Positions 1-12,030 of a stretch of DNA of 64,000 nucleotides are shown one piece after another. The stretch is from Lathyrus oleraceus (taxonomy: Eukaryota; Streptophyta; Magnoliopsida; Fabales; Fabaceae). The position numbers were made by a program, and so were the translations under genes. The notes below the pieces were generated by a model. That model had not been told where the DNA came from, did no database searches, and saw nothing but the letters and a program-made list of their open reading frames with translations. The DNA is taken from NCBI RefSeq assembly GCF_024323335.1, contig NC_066581.1, forward strand, positions 444,751,816-444,815,815, in the 5' to 3' direction. Position 1 is the stretch's first letter. Each line of letters opens with the position of its first letter.

Positions 1-1025
1 CTAAACATACAAGAGATAAGGGAAAAGAAAATAAAACCACATTGGGAATTCCCCTCTTGAGATCATATTGATGATCCAAGTAGCTCCCATCCTTTGTAAT
101 AAGCAGTCACAAACAAATATCTCAAGCCATTAAGCACAGGTAATCGGAATAAACCTCCAGGGGGTATCCCCACAAATAAAGTGGAACACCAGGCCATCTT
201 TGCAAGATTCATGTGAGCCCTCACAAAAAAACTCAACAAACAGGTTAGAGAAACAAGATAGGGTAATCAAGAGTTGCCCCCAAATCAAAATGTAACCACA
301 TGAATCATGCCATTAAAATTCACAAAAAAAAGCTCACAAAAAGCAACCAAGGGCAGGAGGCCTAAACCTCTTGTCAAACACATACATTAAAAGGGTATCA
401 AAAAATTTCAGGTTGAAAGTATAAAGTAGTGGAAATAAGGCATACCTGATTGGGGAGGATCGATTGAAATTGAGTTGCACCCGTGAGGTTTGCAGAGCAA
501 TCTGAGGGTTTATATGAGAGGGAATTGGTTCTTTGCCGATGAGTTCCCTTCAGCCTCTGGAGGTTGCTCTGAACTCTGTTAGCGTTTCTCTCACTTTCTT
601 TTTCCTACCAGGGTAATAGGAATGGCAATCCTTTTGTTTCACTGAAACTCTGAATTTATAACCTGGTTTTTGTGGACCTGTGGGCTCAAATAAAAGAGGC
701 CCAAGTCCAATTTTTTTTTTTATATTTTATTTATTTATTTATTTATTATTTATTTATTTTCTTTTTTTTTTCTTTTTTTTTTCTTTTTTTATTATTTATT
801 TATTTATTTATTTTTATTATTTATTTTTATTTTATTATTTTTTTTAGTAAACAAAAGTAAGAGAAACAATGATGTATAATTCAAGCATGCTTGGTGATCT
901 CAAACCAATCACAAGGAGTCCCACCCAAAGGCAAAGGGAACCAAGATGCTCATGATCCTTGAGGCTGTGCAAATGCAATGTTATGATGCTATGAGGGATC
1001 TTAGGGTCAAAATTGGGGTCTTACA
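1..1025 (-). mobile_element. Tat/Ogre-type LTR, 5' part, minus orientation
   Basis: On the minus strand the LTR begins at 1025 with TGTAAGACCCCAATTTTGAC and runs leftward. About 845-1025 is clearly the reverse complement of the first 150-180 bases of the LTRs starting at 19028, 37528 and 40335. Beyond that comes a T/A low-complexity tract and then a stretch with a possible TATA box on the minus strand (654-661). The TATA lies only about 370 bases from the LTR start, against roughly 1.5 kb in the LTRs at 19028 and 40335, so this is a shorter subfamily or an internally deleted copy. The left end lies outside the window. No gene is supported in 1-1025. Confidence 0.7.
690..850. repeat. T/A low-complexity tract (TTTA/TTTTA repeats)
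   Basis: Nearly pure T with periodic A, mostly TTTA and TTTTA units broken by short TTTC runs. It lies inside the minus-strand LTR, where on the element's own strand it is an A-rich tract between the LTR start and the possible TATA box. Confidence 0.85.
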
Positions 1026-1800
1026 CCTAGAATACTCTAATGTGTTTGCTTGGTCCTATCAAGATATTCCAGGTCTTGTACCAATATTATGGAGAATAGA
1101 TTTCCGTTGAAACCAGAATGGTCGTTGGTCAAGCATAAGTTAAGAAGAACCTATGCTGATATGACAGTAAAGATTAAGGAGGAAGTGCAAAAGCAAATTG
1201 ATGATGGTTTCCTTGTTACCTCCGAGTATCCGCAATAAGTGGCCAATATTGTGCTTCTTCCTAAGGAAGATGGAAAAGTCCATATGTGTGTTGATTACAA
1301 AGATTTGAATAAATCCAGTCCGAAAGATAATTTTCCTATGCCACACATTGATATGTTGGTAGACAATACAACTAAATTCAAAGTCTTTTCTTTTATGGAC
1401 AAATTTTTCGATTACAATCAAATTAAGATGGCACCCTAAGACATGGAGAAGACCACATTAATTATGCCTTGGGGAACATTCTGTTATCGAGTGATCGTTT
1501 CAGTTTAAAGAATGTCGGTGCAACGTACCAGAGAGCCATTACCACTCTTTTCGATGATATAATGCATAAAGAGATTGAGGTCTTTGTTGATGACATGATT
1601 TCCAAATCGAGGACTGAAGAAGAGCATGATGAGTATTTATTGAAGCTATTCCAACGTTTAAGGGGGTATAAACTCCGCTTGAATCCCAATAAGTGTACTT
1701 TTGGTGTTCGCCCTGGTAAGTTGTTAGACTTTATTGTTAGCAAGAATGGTAATGAAGTTGATCCTGCCAAAGTCAAAGCAATACAAGAGATGCCTGCTAT
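1026..1800 (+). pseudogene. Ogre-type reverse transcriptase fragment
   Basis: This is a piece of a Tat/Ogre pol gene covering the N-terminal and central part of reverse transcriptase. Recognisable blocks in order are FAWSYQDIPGL, KIKEEVQKQID, VHMCVDYKDLNKSSPKD, FSFMD, YNQIKMAP and the catalytic-box region EVFVDDMISKSR at about 1588-1605, ending at IQEMPA. It is broken by an early frameshift, stops near 1236 and 1437, and a frame change near 1490, so it makes no functional enzyme. The left edge abuts the minus-strand LTR start at 1025 and the right edge abuts what looks like an LTR 3' end. The fragment is antisense to both flanking LTR pieces. Confidence 0.85.
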
Positions 1801-2650
1801 AGCGGTAAATTCATGACCATCAAGTTATGGATAAACTTAACACCAATAAAACCATATTCGCCACCAGGATTTTATTGTTTCCAAAGGAAAAGGGAAAAGT
1901 ACGAACAAAATCCAAAGATAAGAAGTTTTTAAATCAAAACTAATAAAATTCTAGAGATTACAGGTAAAGGGGTTGGTTACATAGAGGGAAGGTGTTAGCA
2001 CCCAAAGTGTCCTAGGTACACCTAGGGAGCCCTTTTTTATGTGTGTATATGTTTTGGTATAAAATGATGTTTGCAACAAATGGAGTGTAGGGATGAGAAA
2101 AAAAATCATTAATTATATTTTTATGTTTGACGAGACCTTCAGACTTCTGCCTACGTACCAACATAAAAATGAGGGATCAAAACCTCGTAGTTTGTGGTAT
2201 CAATTTCAAAGTGACTTGATTGCTTTTTAAAAAAAATTAAGTTTAAGAAAGAGGTACAAAAGTGACTTGATTGCTTTTTGTCTTTTGAAACTTTAAGTCA
2301 ATTTCAAAGTGACTTGATTGCTTTTTGTCTTTTGAAACTTTAAGTCAATATGATTAGATTTATTCACAAGTTTGATTTAAGAAAGGAGTTTAAAAATGCA
2401 ATGGCATAAGGCCAAGGTTTCAAATTTGTAATAAAGTCTAAGTTTAGAAATCACAAGCAAAAAAGGTTTTAGTAAAGAGGGACAAATTTAATTTAAGAAG
2501 TGGGAGGAGATGAAGAGACTAATCCTAAGCAAGAATTTAAAAGTTAAGAGTTGAAAAGATCTGACCAATGAGATGCAATCCAATAGACAAGAATCTCATA
2601 TAGAAACCCACTTTTCCTTTAGACTTTTAATCAAGTAACAACAATACACA
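1801..2650 (-). mobile_element. Tat/Ogre-type LTR, 3' part, minus orientation
   Basis: On the minus strand this contains the landmarks found at the 3' end of the Ogre LTRs at 23340-25117 and 44580-45001: the block around ACTACGAGGTTTTGATCC, then GGTACGTAGGC, then GGGCTCCCTAGG with a CCTAGG repeat, a block resembling TAACACCTTCCC, and an end resembling TACCGCTATA near 1801. It is more diverged than the A and B LTRs and no primer binding site follows it. The upstream (right) limit near 2650 is not sharp. Confidence 0.6.
2208..2350. repeat. Local tandem duplication, 47-bp period
   Basis: A unit starting AAAGTGACTTGATTGCTTTT occurs at 2259 and again at 2306, with a partial third copy beginning at 2208. 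The two full copies are almost identical, so the duplication is recent relative to the surrounding LTR. Confidence 0.8.
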
Positions 2651-4118
2651 AAATAGCAATATGGAGAGTGATCAGTCACCATTTACACTTAGTTTTCATC
2701 ATCCATCCAACATTGAATCTTCAAGAATCGGTAACATTTTGTTCTTTATTTTAGTTGATTTCTTAAGTTTATCGCATTTTATAAATTTCTGCTTGTTTTA
2801 TGTTGCATTAGTAGTTCTTCTCTGTTTGTCGCATTTTATGCGTTTCTGTGTAGTATTGTTTGGTTTCCAGGTCCAACAACAAGTCTGAAAGGTGCGTACC
2901 GGAAGAATGGAAGTCAAGGACATCATGCAAAGTGAAAAAGACAAAAATAGGGGGCTGACACGGGCGCCCGTGTTAGCTGACACGACCCGTGTCAGCATGC
3001 GCAGAAAAGAGTTGGTGAAATCTAGAATCCAGGGGGCTGACATGGGTGCCCGTGTCAGCTGACACGACCCGTGTCAACAAGAGATGGAGCTTGGAAACTT
3101 ACAATGAGCCAACATGGGCAGCCGTGTCACCTGACATGGCCCGTGTTGGCCATTTCTCGCCATTTGCTGATTTTTTGTGTATTGACCCCTTTGTACGTCC
3201 GAAGGGCAATTTGGGTATTTCGCAGTGTTTTTAGTTGATTTGAAGCAATTTAGTCTGGATTTTGGCATAGATAAAAGGACTTTTGGGATCGCAGAAGAAA
3301 AGAGACAAAAAGAAGATGCGAGCGTGCAAGGTGTTTAGAGGATAAGAGATCTTCAAGATCGGAAGAGATTGAAGATCAATCTTCTTCAACAACAAATTGT
3401 AATGTCTCTAATTTGTAATTTACTGTCTTTGAATATTATGAGAAGCTAAACCCCCCAATGCTAGGGGGGTGTCCCTGAATTACTACTGTATGAATACTTT
3501 TTCTATGTTTTTATGATCATCGATGTTTTCTTCATTCAAATTATTATACAACGTTCTTAATGCTTTATTTCATCGAAAAAATGAAATTCTGATCTCTGGT
3601 TAAGGTTTAGGTCGGACAAACCGCCTTATCGCTTGTTGTATAATAAAACTCCAGTTTAATCTCTTAGGAATGAGGATCAAACCGTAGTAACCGTTAATTC
3701 TTGATCAATTACATATTTCGTAACATCAATTTGAATAACTAAGGAATTAGGATTGAAATTGACTGTTAATGGTTTTTCGGCTAAGGAATTAGAGAAAGCA
3801 ATTCTTGAGAATCGGTTTTGAATAATTACAATATATATGTTATATGATATGGAAGAAGTGTATTACAAAGCAATTCACACATATGGCCCTAACATGCTTT
3901 CTCATATCGGTTAAACAGTTTTTGTACGCTTAATATAATTATTTCTTGTTATTATTATTATTTTTGAAAACACTCATCAAACCCCCTATGATCTTTTGTT
4001 CAATTGAATTATTATAAAGATTGGTACTTATCACGCAGCCCTCGAGATCGATACTCGGGATAACTCCTATTTTATTACTACATTGGTGCAAATAGTACAC
4101 TTGCTATTTTACCGATCA
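2650..4118 (+). mobile_element. LTR of Athila-like element E
   Basis: The right edge is set by a terminal CA at 4118 followed by a short spacer and a tRNA-Asp-type primer site. The body has three palindromic repeat units (2951-3151), a TATA-like AGATAAAAGG around 3269-3280, and a U5-like stretch. The left edge could not be fixed; about 2650 is where similarity to the neighbouring minus-strand LTR appears to stop. A 3' partner LTR is not visible in the window, so E is truncated. Confidence 0.6.
2951..3151. repeat. Three palindromic units in the LTR of E
   Basis: Three units of about 45 bases, at roughly 2951-2998, 3031-3078 and 3107-3151. The first two each hold two adjacent inverted repeats: CTGACACGGG paired with CCCGTGT(C/T)AG, then CTGACACG paired with CGTGTCAG. 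The third unit is the same pattern with substitutions. They lie 100-300 bases upstream of the TATA-like element, so they could form strong hairpins or act as repeated protein sites. Confidence 0.8.
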
Positions 4119-4124
4119 AGTTTT

Positions 4125-4142
4125 TGGCGCCGTTGTAGGGGA
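4125..4142 (+). other. Primer binding site of element E (tRNA-Asp type)
   Basis: TGGCGCCGTTGTAGGGGA matches the tRNA-Asp-complementary site known from Athila elements (TGGCGCCGTTGCCGGGGA) with two adjacent mismatches. It lies six bases after the LTR terminal CA. Confidence 0.8.
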
Positions 4143-4245
4143 CTGCCAAAGTATAAGTTAAAAAATAATTCAATTGGAATTTTGTTTCTCTGCAGCCAAA
4201 ATTTTTCTGTATTATTGTTTATTCTAATAATTGTATAATCTGTGT

Positions 4246-7056
4246 ATGCGAGGTAAGGCGTTAGCTGGATTTCTTTTTGATGCAGAACTAGAAAGATTAT
4301 TGCGTGCAAGACGACGAAAAGCTAGGTTGGAACTTTCAGAAGCAACCCCTATTGTTTCTGAGTTTGAAAAAGAAGAAGCTGTTTCAGTTCATTCGGAAGA
4401 CTCCGAAGCCATTTCTGAACCATTGGCTGAAGCTCCACCTCCTGCGAAAAGAATTTTGGGTGACTATGGAGGTGCAAATGCTCCTACTGGAAGGTTAGCA
4501 ATTGTGAACCAACCGGTAAATGTTGATCATTTTCAGCTACACCCTTCAACGATTTGTCAACTCGAAAGGAGACCGTTCTCCGGAAAAATCAATGAAGATG
4601 CCAACAAGCATTTACAAAGATTTCTGACCATGACGACATCGTTAAAAATTGAGGGACACTCAGAGGAAGCTAAAAAGTTGGTGATGTTTCCGGTTACACT
4701 TTCGGAAGATGCCGAAGAGTGGTTTTACTCTTTACCCGCGGGAAGCATAACATTTTGGCAACAAATGGAGACAACATTTTTGAATGAGTACTTCCCTGAT
4801 TCTGTGTATATCCGCAAGAGATATGGTATTGTTAATTTCAAACAGAAGGAAGGAGAGTCACTCGGAGACTCTTACAAGAGGTTCAAGCGATTGTTGGTTG
4901 CATGCCCTACTCATAACATGGATGCAACTTGAAATTCTAGTATCAGATATGAGATGTCGAAGGTAATGTCACGACACTAATATCTGAGTGAAACAAACAG
5001 GATAAAGATAAAGAATAGTAATGCAAGAGACACAAGCAATTGTTAACCCAGTTCGGTCCAACTCACCTACATCTGGGGGCTACCAAGCCAGGAAGGAAAT
5101 CCACTAAATAGAATCAGTTCAAAGACTCTCCGTACACTTCAACAAGTTACAGTCTTTCTCACCTAATCTCTACCCGTGCAATTTCTACCTAAGCACTCTT
5201 AGATATGAGAACCCACTCACTTCCCTTCAATCACACCTGGAATTTTAAACAACAATTCCTCGTGAAAAGAAGACACTTTTCAATAACACACACTTGATTT
5301 TACTTCACAGTTTCAATCAAGTAGACACACACTTGATCTTGCTTAATAACTTTGATCAAGTAGACACACACTCTTGCTTACAAGCTTAGAGTGACAAATT
5401 ACAACCCACAAATCAGACCAATTCAATCATCTATGGATGAATTGAATGGCTTACAAGTCTCACGACTAAACAAGACACAAACCCTTGCTCTCTCTCTGTA
5501 TTTCGCTCTGTATTGGTTGTGTATCAAATCAGGTTTTCCAAGTCCCCTTTTATAGAAGCTTTCAGCCGGGCTTGGACATCTTGACAACCCTAAAACTATT
5601 TTCCAATTAAATCTTCTCATAACAGCTGGTTAGATCTCTTTGGAAAATAAGTAAATCAGGTTGTAATCAATGATTGAATGCGCCTGCAAATCAGATCTTC
5701 AATCATACATAGATTGCCATTAAATGCGCAATCACAAAACGCATAACATTCACCCTGAATGTTCTGTGTACAGGATGTCATGACATCGGGTCTGACATCC
5801 TGGAACAATCCTGTATAATTGCATAATTCCTCTTATAATTTTCAGCAGGTACATAATATCAGATGTCATGACATCGTGTATGACATCCTGAAAAAATCCT
5901 GCGTAATGATGTTTTCCATTTAAACTCCAGCAGGTACATAAATATCTTAAGTTAAGACATCACATGCAACATCTTGTGAACACTCTTTATTTTACCAAAA
6001 TTGCTGCCAACACTTAGAACCAACACAACTGAACAAATGCAAAATTTTGTGAATGGCCTTAGAATGAAGACTAAGCAACTCATAGACATAGCTGCCGGTG
6101 GCTCAACAAATTTTACAACAACCATTGGAATAAAGAAAATCATTGAAGCCATTGAAGCAAATGAGCATCTGGAACTCTATGACCGCAGTGTAAGTCAACC
6201 TGAAGGTATCATTGATCTCAAGCTAGCAAATCAAGTTGTGAAGATGGAAGATCAAATAATAGCTGAAGTAGAGAGAAGACTCAAGAAAATGACTCTTGAC
6301 ACTCAAACGATGGCACAAGTGCCACCGGTTCAACCTATTCAAGCAGTTAGTTGTGAAATTTGTGGAGCACCTCACTTCGCCATGCATTGTGTGGCAACTG
6401 CACAATAGGTAGAAGAGATTAATTTTCTGAAGTAGAACAATCCTTACTCCATTACGTATAATCCTGGATGGAAAAGTCATCCAAATTTTTCTTGGAAGGA
6501 CCAACAAGGAAATTCTCAGAAGCAAGCGCCCACCCAATATCAAATCCAACTACAACAACAACAGCCCTACCAGCAGCAGTTTCACCAATCCCAACAACAA
6601 TTTCAACAACAGGTTCCAAGAAAAGCAAATTGGGAAATTGCCATTGAAAAAATGGCAGCTCAAAGTTCACAATTTCAAGAGGAGACTAGAAGTAATCTGA
6701 GAAACACTGGTGCTTCAATAAAAAATCTGGAAGTGCAAATGAGTCAGATTGCTCAATAACTCGCGGGTTCGCAAACACCGGGTGCATTACCGAGTATTGT
6801 AGTTACAAATCCACGAGAGCATAATAATGTGAGTGTTGTAACCACAAGGAGTGGTAAAGCAAAAGAAGTCCCTGAAAAAGATGATGACCAAGAAGACCAA
6901 TTGCTTGAAGTTGAGTTGGAGATAAAAGAAAATGAGGTTGTTAGTGAATCAAAGCCGGTTGTCAAACTCCCTTTCCCCACAAGAAATAAGAAGAAAGAGA
7001 AATTAATTGAGGTGGCAGATCAGATGGATCAGCACGCGCATTCGACATGGTCTTGA
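4246..7056 (+). pseudogene. gag of Athila-like element E, interrupted
   Basis: Gag would form the particle of element E. The first ATG in frame is 4246, about 100 bases after the PBS. The N-terminal part has a basic segment, an acidic segment, and the retrotransposon gag core (EEWFYSLPAGSITFWQQM; FLNEYFP; the conserved LLVACP). The frame is cut at 4929 by a solo LTR and resumes at 6031 in the same frame. Further on there is a zinc knuckle CEICGAPHFAMHC (CX2CX3HX4C, about 6352-6390), a Gln-rich linker (6540-6620) and the TTRSGK motif typical before protease. Stops at 6406, 6433 and 6757 break the second half. Homology is lost after about 7056 and no protease or pol follows, so the element is truncated by the adjoining minus-strand LTR. 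Confidence 0.85.
4930..6025 (-). mobile_element. Solo LTR, 1,096 bp, probably Ty1/copia
   Basis: On the minus strand it starts TGTTGGTTCTAAGTGTTGGC and ends TTCA. It is flanked by a perfect 5-bp target duplication CAACT (4925-4929 and 6026-6030), and the interrupted gag frame continues exactly across one copy of that duplication. A minus-strand TATA box (TATAAAAGG, 5546-5554) sits midway. There is no internal region or second LTR, which fits a solo LTR left by LTR-LTR recombination. The copia assignment rests only on LTR style and is uncertain. Confidence 0.8.
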
Positions 7057-7071
7057 GTCAACTAAGAAGCA

Positions 7072-9165
7072 CACATGGTAATTAGAAACAATGCTCAGGA
7101 TTAAAACAACTTAAAAGGATCCTATGGTTGAGATGCTTCCAACACATGGGCGGAGCCAGAGCTCCGGTCTTCTTCTTCGGTGAACCTCACCGGACTGGTC
7201 CACCTTCAACCATCACCAAAATAAAAAAGCAAAACATGTATTTAAAGAATAATGCTCAGGAGTTCGAATCTGGCCTCAATTTTGTCCAATTCCAAGTATA
7301 TGAAAAGATACAGGGAGTTGAATTTTTTAGGATTATGAACTGAGTTGCTTCGGTTTGACCTCAAAGCAACTCAATCTTGTTTCCTGCATTGGTGGGACTT
7401 CAGACAACCAAAAATCAACAAGAATAGGGAATAAATAAGAGAGAATTGAAGAGGAGAAGTTTTTGAAAATTCACCTTCGAGTTGATCCAATTTCACTTGA
7501 TCTTGATCTGGATTTGATTGCTTTCTCCTTCTCTTGCTTGCAGAAACCAACTGGAATGAAAATGGAAGTGAATTTATTGAGTTTGAACTTCCACACAGAA
7601 GGTGAAGTTCAAGCTCAATTTCAAGAGAAATCTTAGAAAATTCTATGGCAGTGAGGGTTTGCAGAGGTCTATCAAAGCTTGGGCAAGGTGTTGATGATGA
7701 ATCTGAAGCCTTAAGCTTGTTTAAATAAGCAATGTGTTTGATATTTGTACCACTTGAAAATTGGACAAAATTAGCAACATTCTTACATGGGTTCATGGGC
7801 AATCATTTGGGCCTCAAGAGTGATGCATTCCACTTCCAAATCGTGTACAAAGTTTGCTGAAACCATCATGTGCAAGCATGGAAACGGAAATGATCATGTG
7901 AATTTCAATCTTGCCAAAACACTTCCCATAATGAAGCCATGCTCAAGTCCTTCAAGTTTGTCCAAATTCTATGATCTTGGATGTTTTGGAAAGGTGAGAT
8001 CAAGAGGAACAACTTTCATGTTGAACACTTTTTCAATTGAAGCTTGGATCTTGATGCATTTTGAGGTGGAAGTTTGGGAAATCAAACATATTTGAAAATT
8101 TTCTAAGTCCCAAGTCAAATGTTCACTTCTTCCACCTTGAATAACATTTTCTATGGACTTCAAATGAAAAACATTCCTTCATAAAAGTTGTAGCTCTTTC
8201 AGACATATTCAATTTGGTCACAAGTTTAACCTTATTCGGATTTGGCATGAAAAAGTTATGCATTTTAGAATTTGAGGAAAATCACTTATTCAATGGTATT
8301 GGCCCAAAATGACCTATAATGTTTCCTCTTGCCACATGTATTTGCAAGTTGAATTTGAACTTCCTCTAAACATCAAAGTTTATGTAGACATATTTAATTT
8401 GATCATGCAATTTGAATGGCTTTCATCTAATAAAAATTGAGCAAGTTATGGCCTTGGGAAGTTAACCTTCAAATTAGGGTTTAGACAAAAGGACCTATAA
8501 TCTTTTACCATAAAAAATGACTTTCCAAGCAAAACTAGCCCCTGACCTCAACATGAAAGTTGTTTGGATTGTCATTTAGAGTAAAGTTTATCTTGAAATA
8601 ATTTTATATGATAAACATTGTAGGAGATAAGGTCTAGGGAACCCCAGTTTTGACCAGTTGACTTCTCTGATCAACCACCATGAATCATCTTGCTAGCTTG
8701 ACATTCTCTTGATTTTTAGGACTCATGGAGGATCATATATGCATAAGATGATGAAATGTGAAGTATCCCTAGAAATATTTGATCAATTGCTGAGGAAACT
8801 TGTTGAAGAAGTTACATAAGATACCCTGATGAATTAGGGTTTCCAAGGCAAACCAACTCCAAACTCTTAATGATTTCTTGATCAAAATAACATGTGAAGA
8901 TCATGGGGATCCATATATGATACTTAGAGACAATTTAAACCATTTATTTATTGAGCTCCTTGCAGTGAGGGTCTTAAACCCTAGATATGAGCTTGATAAA
9001 GCATAGGTCAACATGCACACTACCTACAAAAGAGTTAAACTATACAATGACATATTTTTGGTCATTTGGTTAGTAAATAAAGGAAAATGAAGTATGATAC
9101 AATCAAATGTGCTTGGTGATATCTCCCAATGCGAACCTAATGAATGAGGGGTAAGGAGAATGCCA
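7072..9165 (-). mobile_element. 3' LTR of Ogre C, diverged and truncated at both ends
   Basis: The reverse complement aligns in order with the Ogre LTR: near 9165 the block CATCTTGGCATTC, then ATATCACCAAGCAC, ACTAACCAAA and AAAAATATGTCA; later the repeated theme 'cattataggtcc..., accctaatt..., aacttcccaaggccataac' (8400-8560); and near 7150-7200 a stretch corresponding to the 'gagctccggt...ggtgaacctcaccgg' part of U5. The first 60 or so bases (the TGTAAGACCC start) are not recognisable. The LTR 3' end is lost where it meets the gag of element E. ORFs in this stretch have no recognisable product. Confidence 0.65.
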
Positions 9166-10896
9166 AGATGTGATCCCAATGCTAAGAAAGATAATATCCG
9201 TCACCATTTAAGATGAACATATCAAGGATATACTCGAAATGAAGAATATCTGTCATCGATTAGGATGAACATATCAAGGATAAACTCCGAGGGGAAGCAG
9301 GATTTACAACTACCGGTTACTGGGTAGAAGACCGCAAAGAGGAGGAAACCTATCATCGGTTAGGATGAACATATCAAGGATTAACCCTCTAGGGAAAGAA
9401 ATAGGGATTACAACTACCTTTTTACTGGGTAGAATACAAAAAAGAGAATATTCGTCACCAGTTAAGATGAACATATCAAGGATAGACTCAAAGCAGGGGA
9501 AGAAAATATTCACCAGTTAGGATTAACATATCAAGGATAGACTTCCTGGAAAAAGTAAAAACGATTCCGCTGGAGAAAAGAGATTACTTTTGTCGGGTAT
9601 TGGGAAAAAGTGAAATACTTGCAAATTGAGAAGAATATTACCAGTTATTGGGTAATAGAATCTGAGGGGACCAAAAGCATATATCTAGGTAATATCTAGC
9701 AATAAACGACCAATCAAAGACTCAACCCATTGAGGATATAGCTCAGGGGGAGTGGTTCTATCCAGACAATCAGCTGGAGAGGAAATTGAAATAATGATCA
9801 TCCATGAGGAAATAACTCAGGGGGGAATGAGAAAGGTTAAATTCTTTCTGCTTAAGAGGTTGACACTCTACAATTGAAAGAGGGAAGACACATCAAATCT
9901 GCATGAGGGAAAAGGATACCATCATAACAGAGGGTCGGAGAAATAACAAAGTGCAAATAATGCAATAATGAAATTTATGAATGTATATGTATATATATGT
10001 ATATATGTATATGTGATGATTATGCTGACAATACAATCACAAAGGATACAACTGTCACTGGTCTGAATCATCAATACAACACTCGGCCAATCTCAACAGG
10101 AGGAAGCATTAACTAGAGGAAGAGATGTTATAGATGTACATGAATCAGCTACCTCAAAGGCCCAACCCTGGTTAGGGAAGAGAGCAAGATATGTCGAGGA
10201 TCTGCACCATTAACTTTGCCGGGAATTTTAGGTCAACATCATATCTAATAGGGAGACAACCTTACAAAGAATCCAACAACTGCTCTAGAATCAGTGTTGA
10301 ATGAAATCCGTTGAAAACTTGAGGGGAAAAAAGAATCTTGTGGTGGATATATGCAAACTAGTGAGAAAACGCGCCTATAACTCACGGGAGGCAATCACAA
10401 ACTCTGTTTGGGATACCAACAAAACTCGGCCAGAGATGCTGAAATGCGGCTGGGGAAGACACATGGCTTACTCCAACTGCTTGGGGAGAACCAACAATGC
10501 TTCGCATTTGGGGCTTACAGGTTTTTAGACCGTTGTTGATATTCCTTAAATGAAATTAATTGCTCTTAAAGTAATAGCTTTTATTATTTAAGAAAACATG
10601 ATTTTGATTTAAAATTTAATTTCCAAATAATCATCATAAAATTTAAATCCATTTGGCTTAAAGATAAATAAGAGTAGAAACAATTGGATAAAAGCTCAAC
10701 TTTATTTAATAGAATGGTAGCCTGTAAATGACAAGACTCCATACATCTTTACAGAAGTTGAAAAATGGTAATTTACATGGAAAAGGGATACATTGAATAC
10801 AATGATCACTAATTCTTCTATCAACTTTCATATCCACTGTGCTCTTGGCTTCAGTTGGAGATGACAAATTAAAGTTGACTGACTTGCTCAAGAAGG
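9166..10896 (-). mobile_element. 3' untranslated region of Ogre C (distal part)
   Basis: This is the reverse complement of the long non-coding region that follows integrase in Ogre A (about 34830-37500). Shared landmarks include repeated CAGTAACCGGTAG-type motifs (9310-9330, 9410-9430, 9640), and around 10690-10870 a stretch matching 34840-35040 closely, including a block equivalent to TATGGAGTCTTG. There is no protein-coding potential. Homology continues at 15219 on the far side of the 10897-15217 insertion. Confidence 0.7.
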
Positions 10897-11123
10897 TGTC
10901 ATACCCTGATTTTGGCCGTGAAATTTTTTCCCATCAATCATTCCTTTACATTTCTCCTCATGACCAATCATCTGGTCATGAAGCTATCCACCATTTTGTT
11001 TTGACCTATCACCACCTGTTATTCCATAAACCTTTGGGCCTTGCCATTTGTCTTGGTATATAGTGATTATTTTCCCTTGGTCAAATAGGACATGGAACCC
11101 ATTATCATTTGATAAAATCATTT

Positions 11124-11705
11124 ATTGCTTTGGTGATGATAACAGGTCAAGTTGCATTGAAGAGTTTACACCCAGAACCATGTGGTGAATCAAGCTATGT
11201 GAAAGAAGGTGTGGCTATGATGTTTTACACATCATTGGGTTTATATGCTTTGGGTATGGGTGGAGTAAGAGGCTCCATGACTTCATTTGGGGCTGATCAA
11301 TTTAATGAAAAGGAACCTAATGAAGCAAAATCACTTGCAACCTTTGTTCAATTGGCTTTTATTTAGTTCAACTTTAGGTTCAATTGTTGGTGTTACCGGT
11401 GTTGTTGGGTTAGCACGCAAAAATCTTGGCATTTGGGATTCTTCATCATAACATTTTCTTCTTCCAACGGTTTTGTTACACTTGTTCTTGGTAAACCGTT
11501 TTACCATATCAAAGTTCCCGACGAAAGTCCAATTTTGAGGATTTATTCAGGTTATTGTTGTGGCTTTTAAGAACAGAAAGCTATCCCTGCCAAAGATTAA
11601 TGAACAACTTTATGAAGTATATAAATATGTTACTTTAGAGAGGCTGTCACACACAAGTCAAACGAGGTTTCTAGATAAAGCAACAATACTTCAAGAAAAC
11701 TCTTA
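11124..11705 (+). pseudogene. NPF (NRT1/PTR) family transporter fragment
   Basis: NPF proteins are proton-coupled plasma- or vacuolar-membrane carriers of nitrate, peptides and hormones. The translation shows family-typical blocks: SLHPEPCG, MFYTSLGLYALGMGGVRGS, FGADQFNEKEPNEAKSLATF, then in other frames GSIVGVTGVVG, GFFIITFSSSNGFVTLVLGK, PFYHIKVP, VVAFKNRK and FLDKATILQE. This covers about the middle third of a normal protein of 550-600 residues. It is broken by a stop at 11364-11366, at least two later frameshifts and further stops, and both ends are missing. It is the only clear host-gene-derived sequence in the window. Subfamily NPF4 looks possible but cannot be settled by eye. Confidence 0.8.
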
Positions 11706-12030
11706 ACCTCAACAACCATGGAACCTCATTTCATACACATTCATACAAATATGACATTTCATACCAAAACCAAAAAGATTGATTTGAACTTTGATCTTTG
11801 AATTAAAATATTTGCTTACACTACAAACATAAGTATAAGTACATGAGCATCTTACATCATGAGATAATCCTAAATCACTACCTAGAATTACAAGTGTCCA
11901 TCACATCTAAGTCAAATTGAAATAAATTAAGAGCTCTCAAAGTATCCCACATTTGTTCTTTTGCCATAGCAAAGCTCTATGTTTCTATGTGGCCAAACCA
12001 TTTGAGGTGTTTTGGACTGTCATAACAACC
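11706..12030. other. Unassigned spacer
   Basis: A/T-rich sequence between the transporter fragment and the next ORF. The minus strand has a short open segment starting MAKEQMWDTLRAL (about 11970 leftward to 11885), which I do not recognise. I see no RNA gene or regulatory site. Confidence 0.4.

Noticed and set aside
672..860. Plus-strand ORF rich in Phe, Tyr, Leu and Ile
   Set aside because: It is only the translation of a T/A low-complexity tract.
10839..11063. ORF upstream of the transporter fragment
   Set aside because: It overlaps sequence homologous to the Ogre 3' untranslated region and an LTR start, and has no family features.
11109..11366. Functional NPF transporter
   Set aside because: Only the middle of the protein is present, with a stop and frameshifts; ends are missing.
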